The notes: generated by a model not told the origin, from the letters alone. Shown: positions 7,393 to 18,837, numbered from the stretch's first letter. The stretch is 64,000 nt of DNA from Pullichristensenella sp963930055 (GCA_963930055.1 CAWVKS010000004.1:186001-250000), one strand, 5' to 3'. A program made the numbers and translations.

Positions 7393-8250
7393 TCATTCGC
7401 CCTCCAGCGGGCGCAAAAACAGGCCGGCGCGGTAGACCTCATTGCGGGAAAAGCCGCGCTTTCGGGCCGCCGCCGCGGCTTCCTCCGGCGTCCCCCCGGC
7501 GTACAGGCATTCGGCCATCACCGCCACGGCGCTGCCGCCGGCGCTCTCGGGCGCTTCGGGGGCGGGCAGGGGGGAAAGGTCCGCCACCAGGCAGTATTCG
7601 CCCTTTTCGACGTTTGGGTTGGCCTGCAGTTGCTCAAGCACATCCCCTGGCGCGCCGCGCAGCAGCCATTCAAACTTTTTGGAAAGATCGGCGCACACCG
7701 CCAGCAGGCATCCCGGCCAGCGCGCGGCGATGGCCTCCACCAGCGCCACCACGCGGTGCGGGGATTCGTAGAACACGGCCACAGGCACGCCCGTCGCGCG
7801 CACGGCGTCGAGCTTTTCGCCCAGCGCCTTTTTTTCGCGCGGCAAAAAGCCGTAAAATGCGAACTCGCGCGCATCAAAGCCCGCCGCCGACAGCGCCGCG
7901 GTCACCGCCGAAGGCCCGCACACCGGGGTCACGGGAATGCCCGCCTCCCACGCCGCGCGCACCAGCGCGTGCCCCGGGTCGGAGACGCCCGGCGTGCCCG
8001 CGTCGCAGGTGAGCGCCACGGTGAGATCCTCCGCCAGCATGCGCTCGATAAGCTGCGGGGCGCGCGCGTCCTCGTTGTGGCGGTGGCAGGAGATAAGCGG
8101 CTTTTTCAGCTCCATGCGGTTGAGCAGCTTCATGGTCACGCGCGTGTCCTCAGCGGCGATGAGGTCGGCGCAGGCAAGCGCCTCGCGCATGCGCGGCGTG
8201 AGGTCGTTGAGGTTCCCAATGGGGGTCGCCACCACGAGCAGACGTGCCAT
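7393..8250 (-). CDS. rsmI: 16S rRNA (cytidine-1402 2'-O)-methyltransferase
   Basis: 285 residues, standard RsmI length. Uses SAM to methylate the 2'-OH of C1402 in helix 44 of 16S rRNA. Tetrapyrrole-methylase fold marks: LLVVATPIGNLNDLTPR at the N-terminus, AAEDTRVT, CDAGTPGVSDPG, GPSAVTAALSAAGF, FYGFLPREKK and FYESPHR. It starts one base after the stop of the ArmA/Rmt-like methyltransferase gene, so the two are surely translated from one message, and RsmH (which methylates N4 of the same base) lies upstream in the same operon. Confidence 0.95.
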   Translation of the reverse strand: MARLLVVATPIGNLNDLTPRMREALACADLIAAEDTRVTMKLLNRMELKKPLISCHRHNEDARAPQLIERMLAEDLTVALTCDAGTPGVSDPGHALVRAAWEAGIPVTPVCGPSAVTAALSAAGFDAREFAFYGFLPREKKALGEKLDAVRATGVPVAVFYESPHRVVALVEAIAARWPGCLLAVCADLSKKFEWLLRGAPGDVLEQLQANPNVEKGEYCLVADLSPLPAPEAPESAGGSAVAVMAECLYAGGTPEEAAAAARKRGFSRNEVYRAGLFLRPLEGE

Positions 8251-8251
8251 A

Positions 8252-8983
8252 TCAGCGCTCCTTCAATACGTAGATCAGTTCGTTGCCGGCGACGAAGCGG
8301 CCGGCGATCCGATATTTTTCCGGGCAGTTTTCCTCGAAGGCGCTCGAATAGTTGCGTTCCATGCCCACCGCGCGCCCCGAGAGCGTGCGCGTGGGGAAGG
8401 AGACGGCCACCTGGGCGGCGTTCAGGCGCTCCAGCAGCGCGTAGCCCTCCGCGCCCAGTAGAGGCAAAAGCTTAAAGACGAGGGCCAGTCCAAAGCGTTC
8501 CTTCGGCAGCTCCGCCGTGCGCAGGTCCGCGCCCTCAGCGCGCGCGTCGAGGCCGTTTTCCTCCGCAAAGCGGTTGACCAGCGCCACCGCACCCAGATGC
8601 GCGTCCACCCCCAGGACGCTCATGCCCCGCGCGGAGAGGTAGATGGGGTTCAGCCCGCAGGCGAGGTCGAGCAGGCGCCCCGGCCTGCCCGTGAGCGCAA
8701 ACAGTTGCGCGTAAAGCGCGTCCATGGCCGCAAGCGGCAGACGCTCGCGCGTGGAGGCGTGCAGGGAGAGTATGCGGGAAAGCGCCCCGTCGCCGCCTTC
8801 CGGCCAGGCGGAAAGCAGCTTTTCGGCGCGCCGCGCCTCCTCGCGGCTGAAAAACGCCCCGGCCACGCGGTGCAGTTCCCGCCGCGCGGCGCGGTCGGCC
8901 TCCCTGGCCTTGGCGTGGCGCGCGCCCGCCTCGGCATAGGCGCGCTCCACCAGCGCGCCGCAGAGGTAATCATGCTTCTCCAT
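8252..8983 (-). CDS. ArmA/Rmt (FmrO-family) 16S rRNA methyltransferase homologue, predicted m7G1405
   Basis: 243 residues. Resembles the 16S rRNA (guanine1405-N7) methyltransferases (FmrO, KgmB, ArmA, RmtB) along its length. N-terminal helical domain: AARRELHRVAGAFF; then ILSLHASTRERLPL; SAM site LLDLACGLNPIYL; C-terminal signature SFPTRTLSGRAVGMERNY and VAGNELIYVLKER. In that family N7 methylation of G1405 blocks 4,6-disubstituted 2-deoxystreptamine aminoglycosides. Here it is embedded in a housekeeping operon: it overlaps the end of tgt by 14 bases and ends one base before rsmI, with no mobile element nearby. It may be an intrinsic modification enzyme rather than acquired resistance; target base and phenotype are inferred. 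Confidence 0.85.
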   Translation of the reverse strand: MEKHDYLCGALVERAYAEAGARHAKAREADRAARRELHRVAGAFFSREEARRAEKLLSAWPEGGDGALSRILSLHASTRERLPLAAMDALYAQLFALTGRPGRLLDLACGLNPIYLSARGMSVLGVDAHLGAVALVNRFAEENGLDARAEGADLRTAELPKERFGLALVFKLLPLLGAEGYALLERLNAAQVAVSFPTRTLSGRAVGMERNYSSAFEENCPEKYRIAGRFVAGNELIYVLKER

Positions 8984-10052
8984 CGCGCAACAGCTCCATC
9001 AGCCGCCCGTAAAAGCGCAGGTTGTGCGCCGTCATCAAATGCAGGGCGTAGGGGTCGCCCATCTTCAGCAGATGGTTGAGGTAGGCGCGGGAATGGTTCC
9101 GGCAGAGGACGCAGTCGCACGTTTCGTCCACGCTTTTGCCGTCGCGGCAGTGATCCGCGTCCATGGGGTAGAGGTAGCGGTAGAACGCCTTCCCCGAGCG
9201 CACGCCCTCCGCCGTGGCCATGCCCGGCAAAAAGGCGTAAAGCCGGTTGTGGCGCGCCTCGCGGGTGGGGATGACGCAGTCGAACAGGCGATAGCCCATC
9301 TCCACACACTGCACGATCTCCTCGGGTTTGCCAAGGCCCATGGCGTACTTGAGCTTGTGATCGGGCATAGCGTCGGCGGCCATTTTCAAAACATCCAGGC
9401 GCAACTTGCCCTCGGAATCCAGCGGCCAGCCGCCGAAACCGTAGCCGTCAAAGCCGATCTTTTCCAGCCGCTCGCCGCACTCCAGGCGCAATTCCGGGTC
9501 GCTGCCACCCTGCACGATGCCCAGCAGCAGCGGCTTCTTTTCCTTCTTCGCCGTCAGGCGGTCGAACTCGGCGCGGCAGCGCGCGCCCCAGCGCACCGTA
9601 AGCTCCACGCTGCGGCGTTGCGTGGCCGTGTCGTCGTCGGGGTGCGTGCACATGTCCAGCGCCATCAAAACGTCCGAACCGAACTGCAACTGCGCCGTGA
9701 CGCACTTTTCCGGCGTGTAGACCATGCGCTCCTTGCGGTCGGGGCGGAAGATGATCTCGTTTTCGCGGATCTCGCCGTACTCCGGGTTCTCGCGGATCAG
9801 CGAATAGAGCTGGAAACCGCCCGAATCGGTGAGGATCGCGCCCCCGTAGCCGGAAAAGCCGTGCAGCCCGCCGAGACTCTTGATGAGCCGCGCGCCGGGC
9901 TTGGTCATCAGGTGGTAGGTGTTCATCTCCAGCCCGAACAGCCCCGCCGCCTCCACGTCCGCAAACGAGGCGGCGCGCACGGCGGCGTAGGTGGCGTCCG
10001 GGAAAAAGGCGGGCAGCGGCACGCGCCCGGAGGGTACGTCCAGATACTTCAT
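8970..10052 (-). CDS. tgt: tRNA-guanine transglycosylase family protein (divergent)
   Basis: 360 residues. Tgt swaps G34 of GUN tRNAs for preQ1/queuine. Catalytic and zinc residues appear intact: LTDSGGFQ, VLMALDMC, the nucleophile region FDCVIPTREARHN, and zinc ligands CDCVLC with NHL downstream. The N-terminus (FPDATYAAVRAASFADVEAAG, NTYHLMTKPG) and the substrate loop (GFGGWPLDSEG, where classical Tgt has GGLAVGE) are divergent, so base specificity could differ. The start overlaps the rsmH stop by 4 bases (ATGA). No queuosine synthesis or queF/yajC genes are beside it, so its place in the queuosine pathway is by family only. Confidence 0.82.
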   Translation of the reverse strand: MKYLDVPSGRVPLPAFFPDATYAAVRAASFADVEAAGLFGLEMNTYHLMTKPGARLIKSLGGLHGFSGYGGAILTDSGGFQLYSLIRENPEYGEIRENEIIFRPDRKERMVYTPEKCVTAQLQFGSDVLMALDMCTHPDDDTATQRRSVELTVRWGARCRAEFDRLTAKKEKKPLLLGIVQGGSDPELRLECGERLEKIGFDGYGFGGWPLDSEGKLRLDVLKMAADAMPDHKLKYAMGLGKPEEIVQCVEMGYRLFDCVIPTREARHNRLYAFLPGMATAEGVRSGKAFYRYLYPMDADHCRDGKSVDETCDCVLCRNHSRAYLNHLLKMGDPYALHLMTAHNLRFYGRLMELLRDGEA

Positions 10053-10953
10053 GGCAGTTTCTCCACGATGCGCAATGTGGCGCTGCGGGCGCGGGGATTT
10101 GCTTCCAGCTCATCCTCTCCGGCGGCGATGGGCTTGCGGGTGACGAGGCGCACCGCCGGCTTTTTGCCGCAGACGCACACGGGGATGTCCTTGGGGCAGG
10201 TGCAGGGGTCGGCCAGCGTGCGGAAGGCGTTTTTGACGATGCGGTCCTCCAGGGAATGGAAGGCGATCACGCACAATCTCCCGCCGGGCCTGAGCAGCCC
10301 CGCGAGCATCTCCAAAGACGCGCGCAGCGGTTCCAATTCGTCGTTGACGGCGATGCGCAGCGCCTGGAACACGCGCCGCGCCGGGTGCGAACCATCCCTG
10401 GCGCGCACTTTTTTGGGGATGGCCGCGTCAATGGCGGCGACGAGCTGCAATGTGGTCTGCATCGGCCGGCGGTCGACGACCACGCGGGCAATCTGCCGCG
10501 CCCACTTTTCCTCGCCGTAATCGCGGAAGAGGCGCGTCAATTCATCCTCGGAGGCGGCGTTGACGATGTCCGCCGCCGTCTTTTCCTGCGAAGCGTCCAT
10601 GCGCATGTCCAGCGGCGCGTCCTCGTGGTAAGAAAAGCCGCGCTCGCGGCAGTCAAGCTGGAAGGAAGAAACGCCAAGGTCGGCGAGTATGCCGTCGAAA
10701 CGCAGATCGCCCACCAGCGCCGCCGCGTCGTGGAAATTGCCGCGGATGGCGCGGAAATCGGAAATCTCCCGCCCCGCGTCGCGCAAAAACGCCTCAATGC
10801 GCGCGCTGGCGGCGGATATGGCGTCCGCGTCGCGGTCGATGCCGGTCACGCGCCCGCCCCGGCGCAATATCTCCAGCGTGTGCCCGCCGCCGCCCAGCGT
10901 GCAGTCGAGGTATTCGCCGCCGGGGACGACGCGCAGGCCGTCCATGCACTCCG

Positions 10954-12195
<1,242 letters not shown>

Positions 12196-12204
12196 TCTGT
12201 TTGC

Positions 12205-13206
12205 TTACAGCTTCGTCGGGGCGAGGCCGACCTTTTTGTGCACCTTGCGCAGCGTGCGCATGGCCAGCGCCGAAGCGCGCTCCGCGCCATTTTGCATGAC
12301 GCTCTCCAGATAGGCCTTGTCCGCGCTGAGTTTTTCATAGTTCTGCTGGATAGGCGCAAGCGTGGCGATCACCGCGTCTGCCACCGCGTCCTTGAAAACG
12401 CCGTAGCCCTTGCCGGCGAAGTCCGCGGCGATGCCGTCGAGGCTCTGCCCGGTCAGCGCCGAGAGTATGCTCATCAGGTTGGAAACGCCGGGCTTGTTTT
12501 CCGGGTCGAAGCGCACCTCGGCGTCGCAGTCGGTCACGGCGCGGCGCACCTTCTTGCGGATGACGTCCGCCGGATCGAGGATGGCAATGTAGGTATCCTC
12601 GGGGTCGGACTTGGACATCTTGCGCGTCGGCTCCTGCAGGCTCATCACCCGCGCGCCCACCTTGGGGAAGTAGCCGTCCGGCACCACGAACGTGTCTGAA
12701 TACAGGGCGTTGAAGCGCTCGGCGATGTTGCGCGCCAATTCCAGGTGCTGCTTCTGGTCCGAGCCGATGGGCACAAGGTCCGCCTGATAGAGCAGTATGT
12801 CCGCCGCCATGAGGACCGGGTAGGCGAACAGGCCGCAGTTGATGTTGTCGGCGTGCTTTTTTGCCTTGTCCTTGAATTGCGTCATGCGCGAGAGTTCGCC
12901 CATATAGGTGTAGCAATCGAGGATCCAGGCCAGCTCCGCGTGCTCATGTACGTGGGACTGGAAGAAGATGATGTTTTTCTCCGGGTCAAGGCCGCTGGCG
13001 AGGAAAATGGCCAGCGTGCGCAGGCAGGCCTTGCGCAGCTGCGCGGGATCCTGGCGGATGGTGATGGCGTGGAGGTCGACGATGGAATAGAGGCAGTCGT
13101 ATTCATCCTCCAAGAGCTTAAAATTGCGCAGCGCGCCGATATAATTGCCCAAGGTCAGGTTGCCGGTGGGCTGTATACCTGAAAAAATGCGTTTTTTGGC
13201 GTCCAT
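12205..13206 (-). CDS. trpS: Tryptophanyl-tRNA synthetase
   Basis: 333 residues. Class I synthetase charging tRNA-Trp. HIGH-type region GIQPTGNLTLGNYIGA near the N-terminus, QSHVHEHAELAWIL, VLMAADILLYQADLVPIG, and the KMSKS motif in EPTRKMSKSDPEDT. First gene of a six-gene minus-strand run reaching rsmI. GGGAGG precedes the ATG. No T-box is seen between promoter and start (only about 40 bases). Confidence 0.96.
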   Translation of the reverse strand: MDAKKRIFSGIQPTGNLTLGNYIGALRNFKLLEDEYDCLYSIVDLHAITIRQDPAQLRKACLRTLAIFLASGLDPEKNIIFFQSHVHEHAELAWILDCYTYMGELSRMTQFKDKAKKHADNINCGLFAYPVLMAADILLYQADLVPIGSDQKQHLELARNIAERFNALYSDTFVVPDGYFPKVGARVMSLQEPTRKMSKSDPEDTYIAILDPADVIRKKVRRAVTDCDAEVRFDPENKPGVSNLMSILSALTGQSLDGIAADFAGKGYGVFKDAVADAVIATLAPIQQNYEKLSADKAYLESVMQNGAERASALAMRTLRKVHKKVGLAPTKL

Positions 13207-13246
13207 GAGCGATCCTCCCTGTTAAATCGGAAACATATCTTGGAAT

Positions 13247-13275
13247 ATCATATCACGCGGTCAAATTTTCGTCAA
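13247..13275 (-). promoter_or_regulatory. Promoter of the trpS-folC-rsmH-tgt-methyltransferase-rsmI operon
   Basis: TTGACG, 17 bases, TATGAT on the minus strand, about 40 bases before trpS. It is back to back with the plsX promoter. Confidence 0.8.
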
Positions 13276-13282
13276 GGTTGGC

Positions 13283-13311
13283 TTGAAAAAATCGCCGGAA
13301 TCTGCTAGAAT
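13283..13311 (+). promoter_or_regulatory. Promoter of the plsX operon
   Basis: TTGAAA, 17 bases, TAGAAT. Divergent from the trpS promoter, with the two -35 boxes 7 bases apart. No FapR-like operator was recognised. Confidence 0.7.
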
Positions 13312-13342
13312 GAAAACAATGGCATGATAGGGGGAAAATGGA

Positions 13343-14347
13343 TTGGCAATGTATACCATCGCGCTGGACGCCATGGGGGGAGACAACGCCCCGCAGGCGG
13401 TCGTCGAGGGCGCAAAGCTGGCCGTGGAAGAATTTCCCGACATCGCCGTGCAGCTCTACGGCCCGGAGGACGTGTTAAAGCCCCTCGTGGGCGGCCTTGA
13501 GCGTGTGGAGGTCGTCCATGCCCCGGACGTCATCGGCATGCACGATTCGCCCATGCTGGCCGTGCGCCAGAAAACGGAGTCGTCCATGGTCAAGGCGGTC
13601 ATGGCCGTGCGCGAGGGCAAGGCGGACGCCGTGGTTTCCGCCGGTTCCACAGGCGCGCTCCTGGCCGGCGGCATGTTGCGCATCGGCCGCATCCGTGGCG
13701 TCGAGCGCCCGGCGCTTGCCCCGGTGATCCCCGGGCGCAAAAAGCCCTTTTTGCTCATCGACTGCGGCGCGAACGTCGATTGCCAGCCCCGCTACCTGCA
13801 ACAGTTCGGCCTCATGGGCGCCGTTTACATGCAGAGCGTGCAGGGCGTCGCCCACCCCGAGGTCGGTCTTGCCAACATCGGCACGGAGGCGGAAAAGGGC
13901 GACAAGCTCACCCGCGAGGCCTATGCGCTCATGTCGCAGCAGACGGCCTATGCGTTTAAGGGCAACGCCGAGGTGCGCGATGTGCCCAACGGCGATTTTG
14001 ACGTTGTCGTGGCCGACGGCTTCGTGGGCAACGTCATCCTCAAGACCATCGAGGGGGTCTCCGGCCTCATCATGGGCATGCTCAAGGATGGGCTGCGCTC
14101 CTCTCGCCGCGCCCGCGCCGGCGCGCTGATGATGCGTCCGGCGCTGCGCTCCCTCAAAAACAGGATGGACTACAAAAGCCACGGCGGGGCGCCGCTGTTG
14201 GGCGTGAACGGCGCCGTGGTCAAGGCGCATGGCAGCTCCGACGCGCGCGCGATCAAAAACGCCGTGCGCCAGGCGCGCTCCATGCTGGAAGGCAAAGTGG
14301 TGGAAAAGATCCGGGACGGCCTGGAGGGCCTGTCCGCGAAAGAATAA
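13343..14347 (+). CDS. plsX: Phosphate acyltransferase PlsX
   Basis: 334 residues. Converts acyl-ACP to acyl-phosphate for phospholipid synthesis; peripheral membrane enzyme. Family marks: IALDAMGGDNAPQAVVEG, SAGSTGALLAGG, LIDCGANVDCQP, LANIGTEAEKGD, VADGFVGNVILKT and LLGVNGAVVKAHGSS. Translation probably starts at the TTG at 13343, since AGGGGG lies 8 bases before it; the ATG at 13349 would be 14 bases away. First gene of plsX-acpP-rnc-smc-ftsY, the usual Firmicutes order. Confidence 0.94.
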   Translation: MAMYTIALDAMGGDNAPQAVVEGAKLAVEEFPDIAVQLYGPEDVLKPLVGGLERVEVVHAPDVIGMHDSPMLAVRQKTESSMVKAVMAVREGKADAVVSAGSTGALLAGGMLRIGRIRGVERPALAPVIPGRKKPFLLIDCGANVDCQPRYLQQFGLMGAVYMQSVQGVAHPEVGLANIGTEAEKGDKLTREAYALMSQQTAYAFKGNAEVRDVPNGDFDVVVADGFVGNVILKTIEGVSGLIMGMLKDGLRSSRRARAGALMMRPALRSLKNRMDYKSHGGAPLLGVNGAVVKAHGSSDARAIKNAVRQARSMLEGKVVEKIRDGLEGLSAKE

Positions 14348-14361
14348 GGAGGTACACACCC

Positions 14362-14592
14362 ATGGTTTACGAAAAGGTCGTGGAATACATCACCCAGCAG
14401 CTGCCGGTCAAGGCTTCCGACGTCAAGCCCGAGAGCCGCCTGGTGGAGGATCTCGGCGCGGACAGCGCCAATATGATGATGCTCATCATGGACTTGGAAG
14501 CCGAGTACGACATGACCGTGGAGGACGACATGCTCAGCCAGATCAAGACCGTGGACGACATCGTCAAATACATCGAAAAGCGGGTTGGATAA
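14362..14592 (+). CDS. acpP: Acyl carrier protein
   Basis: 76 residues. Carries acyl chains on 4'-phosphopantetheine during fatty acid synthesis. The attachment serine is in LGADSANMMMLIMDLE; the usual ACP motif is DSL, here DSA, but acidic helix II (EAEYDMTVEDD) and length are normal. AAGGAGG precedes the ATG. Placement between plsX and rnc supports the primary fatty-acid ACP. Confidence 0.92.
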   Translation: MVYEKVVEYITQQLPVKASDVKPESRLVEDLGADSANMMMLIMDLEAEYDMTVEDDMLSQIKTVDDIVKYIEKRVG

Positions 14593-14595
14593 GCG

Positions 14596-15273
14596 GTGGA
14601 ACGCTTGCAGGAAAAGCTCGGCTATCGCTTTTGCGATCGGACGCTTTTGACTACGGCGCTCACGCATCCCTCCTTCGGGAGCGACCACCACGTCGCCCAT
14701 TACCAGCGGCTGGAATTTCTCGGCGACGCGGTGCTCGAACTGGTGGTGAGTCAGTACCTTTATCAGGCCCTGCCGGATGTGCCGGAAGGGACGCTCACGC
14801 GCATGCGCGCCCATGCCGTGCGCGAGGAGGCGCTGTTTCAAGCCGCCCGGCGGTTGGAGCTGGGGCGGCTTGTGCGCCTGTCTGTGGGCGAGGAGCGCAC
14901 GGGCGGCCGGGATAAGCCGTCCATACTCGCGGACGTGGCCGAGGCCGTGTTCGCGGCGGTGTATCTGGACGGCGGCCTCGAGGCCGCGCGGCGGGTGATC
15001 CTCGCCTCCCTGGGGGAGCTGCTGGATATGCGCTCCCTGTCCGATTGCCTGGATGAAAAATCGCGCCTGCAGGAAGCCATGCAAAAGCGCGGCGCCATGC
15101 CGCGCTATGAATTCGTCTCCTGCCAGGGCCCGGCGCACGCGCCCACCTTCCGCTATCAGGTGTGGGAAGGCGAAAGGCTGCTGGGCGAGGGCGAGGGCGC
15201 GAGCAAACAGCTCGCGCAGCAGGCGGCGGCAAAAAACGCATTGCAAAAGTTGGGAGCAGACCATTGCGGCTAA
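14596..15273 (+). CDS. rnc: Ribonuclease III
   Basis: 225 residues. Cleaves double-stranded RNA in rRNA processing and mRNA decay. The RNase III signature is RLEFLGDAVLELVVSQYLY, with the second acidic set in LADVAEAVFAAVYLDGG; a C-terminal double-stranded RNA-binding domain ends in GEGEGASKQLAQQAAAKNAL. GTG start, 3 bases after the acpP stop, so it is probably translationally coupled. Confidence 0.95.
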   Translation: MERLQEKLGYRFCDRTLLTTALTHPSFGSDHHVAHYQRLEFLGDAVLELVVSQYLYQALPDVPEGTLTRMRAHAVREEALFQAARRLELGRLVRLSVGEERTGGRDKPSILADVAEAVFAAVYLDGGLEAARRVILASLGELLDMRSLSDCLDEKSRLQEAMQKRGAMPRYEFVSCQGPAHAPTFRYQVWEGERLLGEGEGASKQLAQQAAAKNALQKLGADHCG

Positions 15274-18200
15274 AGAAACTGGTGCTCCACGGGTTCAAGT
15301 CCTTTGCGGATCGCGTGGAGGTGACATTTGAGGACGGCATCACCGGCGTCGTCGGCCCGAACGGCTGCGGCAAGTCCAACATCGCCGACGCGGTGCGCTG
15401 GGTGCTCGGCGAGCAGAGCGCCAAGACGCTGCGCGGCGCGAAGATGGAGGACGTCATCTTCAACGGCACGGAAAAGCGCCGCCGCCTGGCGTTTTGCGAA
15501 GTGACGCTGACGTTCGACAACGAGGACAAGGCGCTGCCGGTGGACTTCACCGAAGTCGAGGTCTCCCGCCGCGTCTACCGCAGCGGGGAAGGCGAATACA
15601 AGCTCAACGGCGCCCCCTGCCGCCTGCGCGACATCGTGGATCTTTTCCGCGATACGGGCATCGGCAAGGAGGGCTATTCCCTCATCGGCCAGGGCCGTAT
15701 CGACGATATACTCTCGGTGCGCTCGGAGGACAGGCGCAAGGTGTTCGAGGAAGCGGCGGGCATCGTCAAGTACAAGACCCGCAAATTGGACGCCCAGCGC
15801 CGCATGGAGAACACGCGGCAGAACCTCACCCGCGTGGAGGACATACTTTCCGAACTGGAAACGCGCGTGGAGCCTTTGAAGGAGCAGAGCGAGACGGCGC
15901 GCGAATACCTGGCGCTGCGCGACGAACTGAAGGTGCTGGACATCAATGTCTACCTCGTTCGCACGGAGCGCTATCAGGCGCGCCTTGCGGAATTGCGCGA
16001 AACGCTGGAGACGCTCTCAGAGGCCGTTTCGCAGGCGGAGGAAGAACTGAAGGCCGTTTCCGCCGCCCGCGAGGAAGGGCTTGTGGAGCTGGACGGCCTC
16101 GAGCGCGAGGCGGCGTCCCAGCGCGAGGTCGTGCAAAAGTGGATCCGCGAAGTGGAGGCCCGCGAGGGCGCCGTGCAGGTGATGCGCGAGCGCATACTCG
16201 CAGGCGAGCGCGAGCGCGACCGCCTGCTTGCCGAGCGCGACGCGGCGCGGGAGGGCGGCGGCGGCGTCCGGCGCCACGTCGAGGAACTGCAAACAAGGAT
16301 CGAATCGGAAACGGGCGAACTGGCCGCGCTGGAGGCGGAGCAATCTGCCCGCGAGGAGGAGCTCGCCAAATTCGAGGCGGAACTTTCCGCCCTCGAGGAG
16401 CAGGCCGAGGCGGAGAAGGAACAGATCATCCAGTCGATGAACCGCCTGGGCGACGTGCGCAACCAGCAGGCGCGCCTGGAAACGCTGCGCACGGCGCTGG
16501 AGGGCCAGCTTGCCTCCATGGACGAGGACGGCCAGCGCGCCGAGGCGGGCGCACGCTCTTTGGACGAACAGCTCGCCGCGGCGCGGGCGCTCGTCCAGGA
16601 GGAAAGCGGGCGCAAGGCGCATTTCGAGCGCGAAGTGGCCGCCTCCGTGGAGCAGGTGCGCGTTTCCTCGGAGCAGAGCCAGAAGCTCTCCGAGCGCGTC
16701 AACGCCATCGTGGGCGAGCGCCAGCGAGCCGATTCGCGCCTCAAATTGCTCGTGGAGATGCAAAACGACTACGAGGGTTACCAGCATTCGGTCAAGCAGG
16801 TGCTGCTCTACGCGCGCAAGAGCGGCGCGGCGGGCGTGCATGGCGTAGTGGCGGAGCTGATCGAAGTGCCGGAAAAGCTGGAGCGCGCCATCGACATGGT
16901 GCTGGGCGGCGCTTTGCAAAACATCGTCGTCGAGCGCGACGAGGACGCCAAGCGCATGATCGAGTACCTGCGCAACAACCGCTTCGGCCGCGCCACATTT
17001 TTGCCCATCGGCTCGGTGCGCCCCCGCGTGCTCGACGCGCGCGAGCGCGAGGTTCTGAAACTGCCTGGCTGCCTGGGCGTGGCCTCGGAGCTGGTCCGCT
17101 TTGACGGGAAATACCGCGGCGTGATCGACAACCTCCTTGGCCGCACGGTGGTGGCGGAAAACCTCGAAGCCGGCATCCGCATACAGCGCGCCGGGCGCTA
17201 TGCGTTCCGGCTGGTGACGCTGGAGGGCGACGTCATGCACTCCGGCGGCTCGATGACCGGCGGCAGCGTGCAGTCCCGGGTGACGAATCTGCTTTCCCCG
17301 CGGCCGCGAGATCGAGGAATTGCGCAAGCGGCTCGGCGAGCTGGACGACGAGGCGATCGCCGCCCGCAACGAACTGGTGCGGCAGGAGGCAGAGCGCACG
17401 CGCCTGAAACAGGAACGCGGCGAACTGTACGACGAATTGCACCGGCAGGAGGTCGCCTGCGCCCGCGCCGAGGCGCAATTGAAGGCCGTGGAGGACGAGC
17501 AGGCCGCCCACGCCGCGAGCGTCGAGCGCGTTCACGTCGAGCGCGAGCGCCTGGAAGCGCAGCTGGACGACGTCAAGCGCTCCCTTTCCGCCATCGAGGA
17601 GCATCAGCAGTCGGCGCAGGAAAACACACAGGACCGCCAGGAGCGCGTCAGGGCGCTGATGGAGGACATCTACGCCCGCCGCGAGAAGGGCGAGAAGCTG
17701 CGCGCCGAGACGGGCGACGGCCGCGTGCAGCTGGCCACGCGCCAGCGCGGCCTCGAGGCCGCCCGCGCCGACCACGAGCGCCTCAGCCGTCAGGCCGAGG
17801 ACATGGCCAAGCTGCTTACAGACAGCGAATCGCAGCTGGAAGCCTGCCAAAAGACGCTGGCGGAGAACGCCGCCCAGCTGGAGCGCGACAACGGGGCGCT
17901 CACCGCCGGCAAGGCCGAGCTCGACCGCGTGCGCGACCTGTTCAACGCGACCGACGCAAAGCGCACGGAGGCGCAGCGCCGCTTGCAGGCGCAGGCGGAA
18001 CAGATCGACGCCCTGCGCGCGCAGGTGGACGGGCATACCGACAAGCGCCACCGCTGCGAATTGCAGCTCCAGCGCGTGGAGACGGAATTCAAGCAGATCG
18101 AAGAGCGCATCTGGGAGGATTACGAACTCACCTACGCGCTGGCCGAGCCCTTCCGCCAGGCGGACTTCCGCCTCGGCGAATCGGAAAAGCGCATTTCCGC

Positions 18201-18825
18201 CATCCGCGCGCGCATCCGCGAGATGGGCGCGGTCAACGTTTCGGCGCTGGACGAATATCGCCAGACCGTGCAGCGCCTGGAAGAGATGACCTCCCAGCGC
18301 GACGATTTGCAGCGGGCGGAGCTGGACCTTCAGAACATCGTCGAAGAGCTGGAACGCAAGATGGAGAGCCAGTTCAAGCGCGAGTTCGCCATCCTCAACC
18401 AGAACTTCCAGCGCACGTTCGTCAAGCTCTTTGGCGGCGGGCGCGCGGAACTTACGCTCTCCGACCCCAACGACGCCCTCAACTGCGACATCGACGTGGT
18501 GGCGCAGCCGCCGGGCAAGAAGTTGCAGCTTCTGACGCTGCTCTCGGGCGGCGAGCGGGCGCTGACGGCCATCGCCATACTCTTCGCCATGCTCGACTTA
18601 AAGCCCACGCCGTTCTGCATACTCGACGAGATCGAGGCCGCGCTGGACGACGCCAACATCGACAACTACGCCGACTACCTGCGCGCCTATTCCGAGAACA
18701 CGCAGTTCGTGGTCATCACCCACCGCAAGGGCACCATGGAGCGCTGCAACGCCCTCTATGGCGTGGTGATGGAGGAAAAGGGCGTCTCCAAGCTGGTGTC
18801 GGTATCCTTGAACGAAGCAAGCTAG
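15264..18825 (+). CDS. smc: Chromosome segregation ATPase SMC (one-base frameshift)
   Basis: SMC dimer arm of condensin, working with ScpA/ScpB in chromosome compaction. Walker A VVGPNGCGKSNIADAVRWVL near the N-terminus; long coiled coils; hinge around residues 500-690 with GGSMTGGSVQSR; C-terminal signature LLSGGERALTAIAILF and Walker B ILDEIEAALDD. The frame breaks at the C run near 17296-17299 (TTTCCCCGC): with one C fewer it reads NLLSRGREIEELRKRLGELD, the expected continuation, for 1186 residues in total, normal for SMC. The extra base is more likely a sequencing error than an inactivation, as the gene is otherwise intact. TTG start 10 bases inside rnc, with GGGAG before it. Confidence 0.93.
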
Positions 18826-18837
18826 GGGTGAATGCCA

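Noticed and set aside
8252..8983. Acquired aminoglycoside-resistance gene on a mobile element
   Set aside because: No insertion sequence, integron or composition shift; start and stop interlock with tgt and rsmI, which indicates a resident gene.
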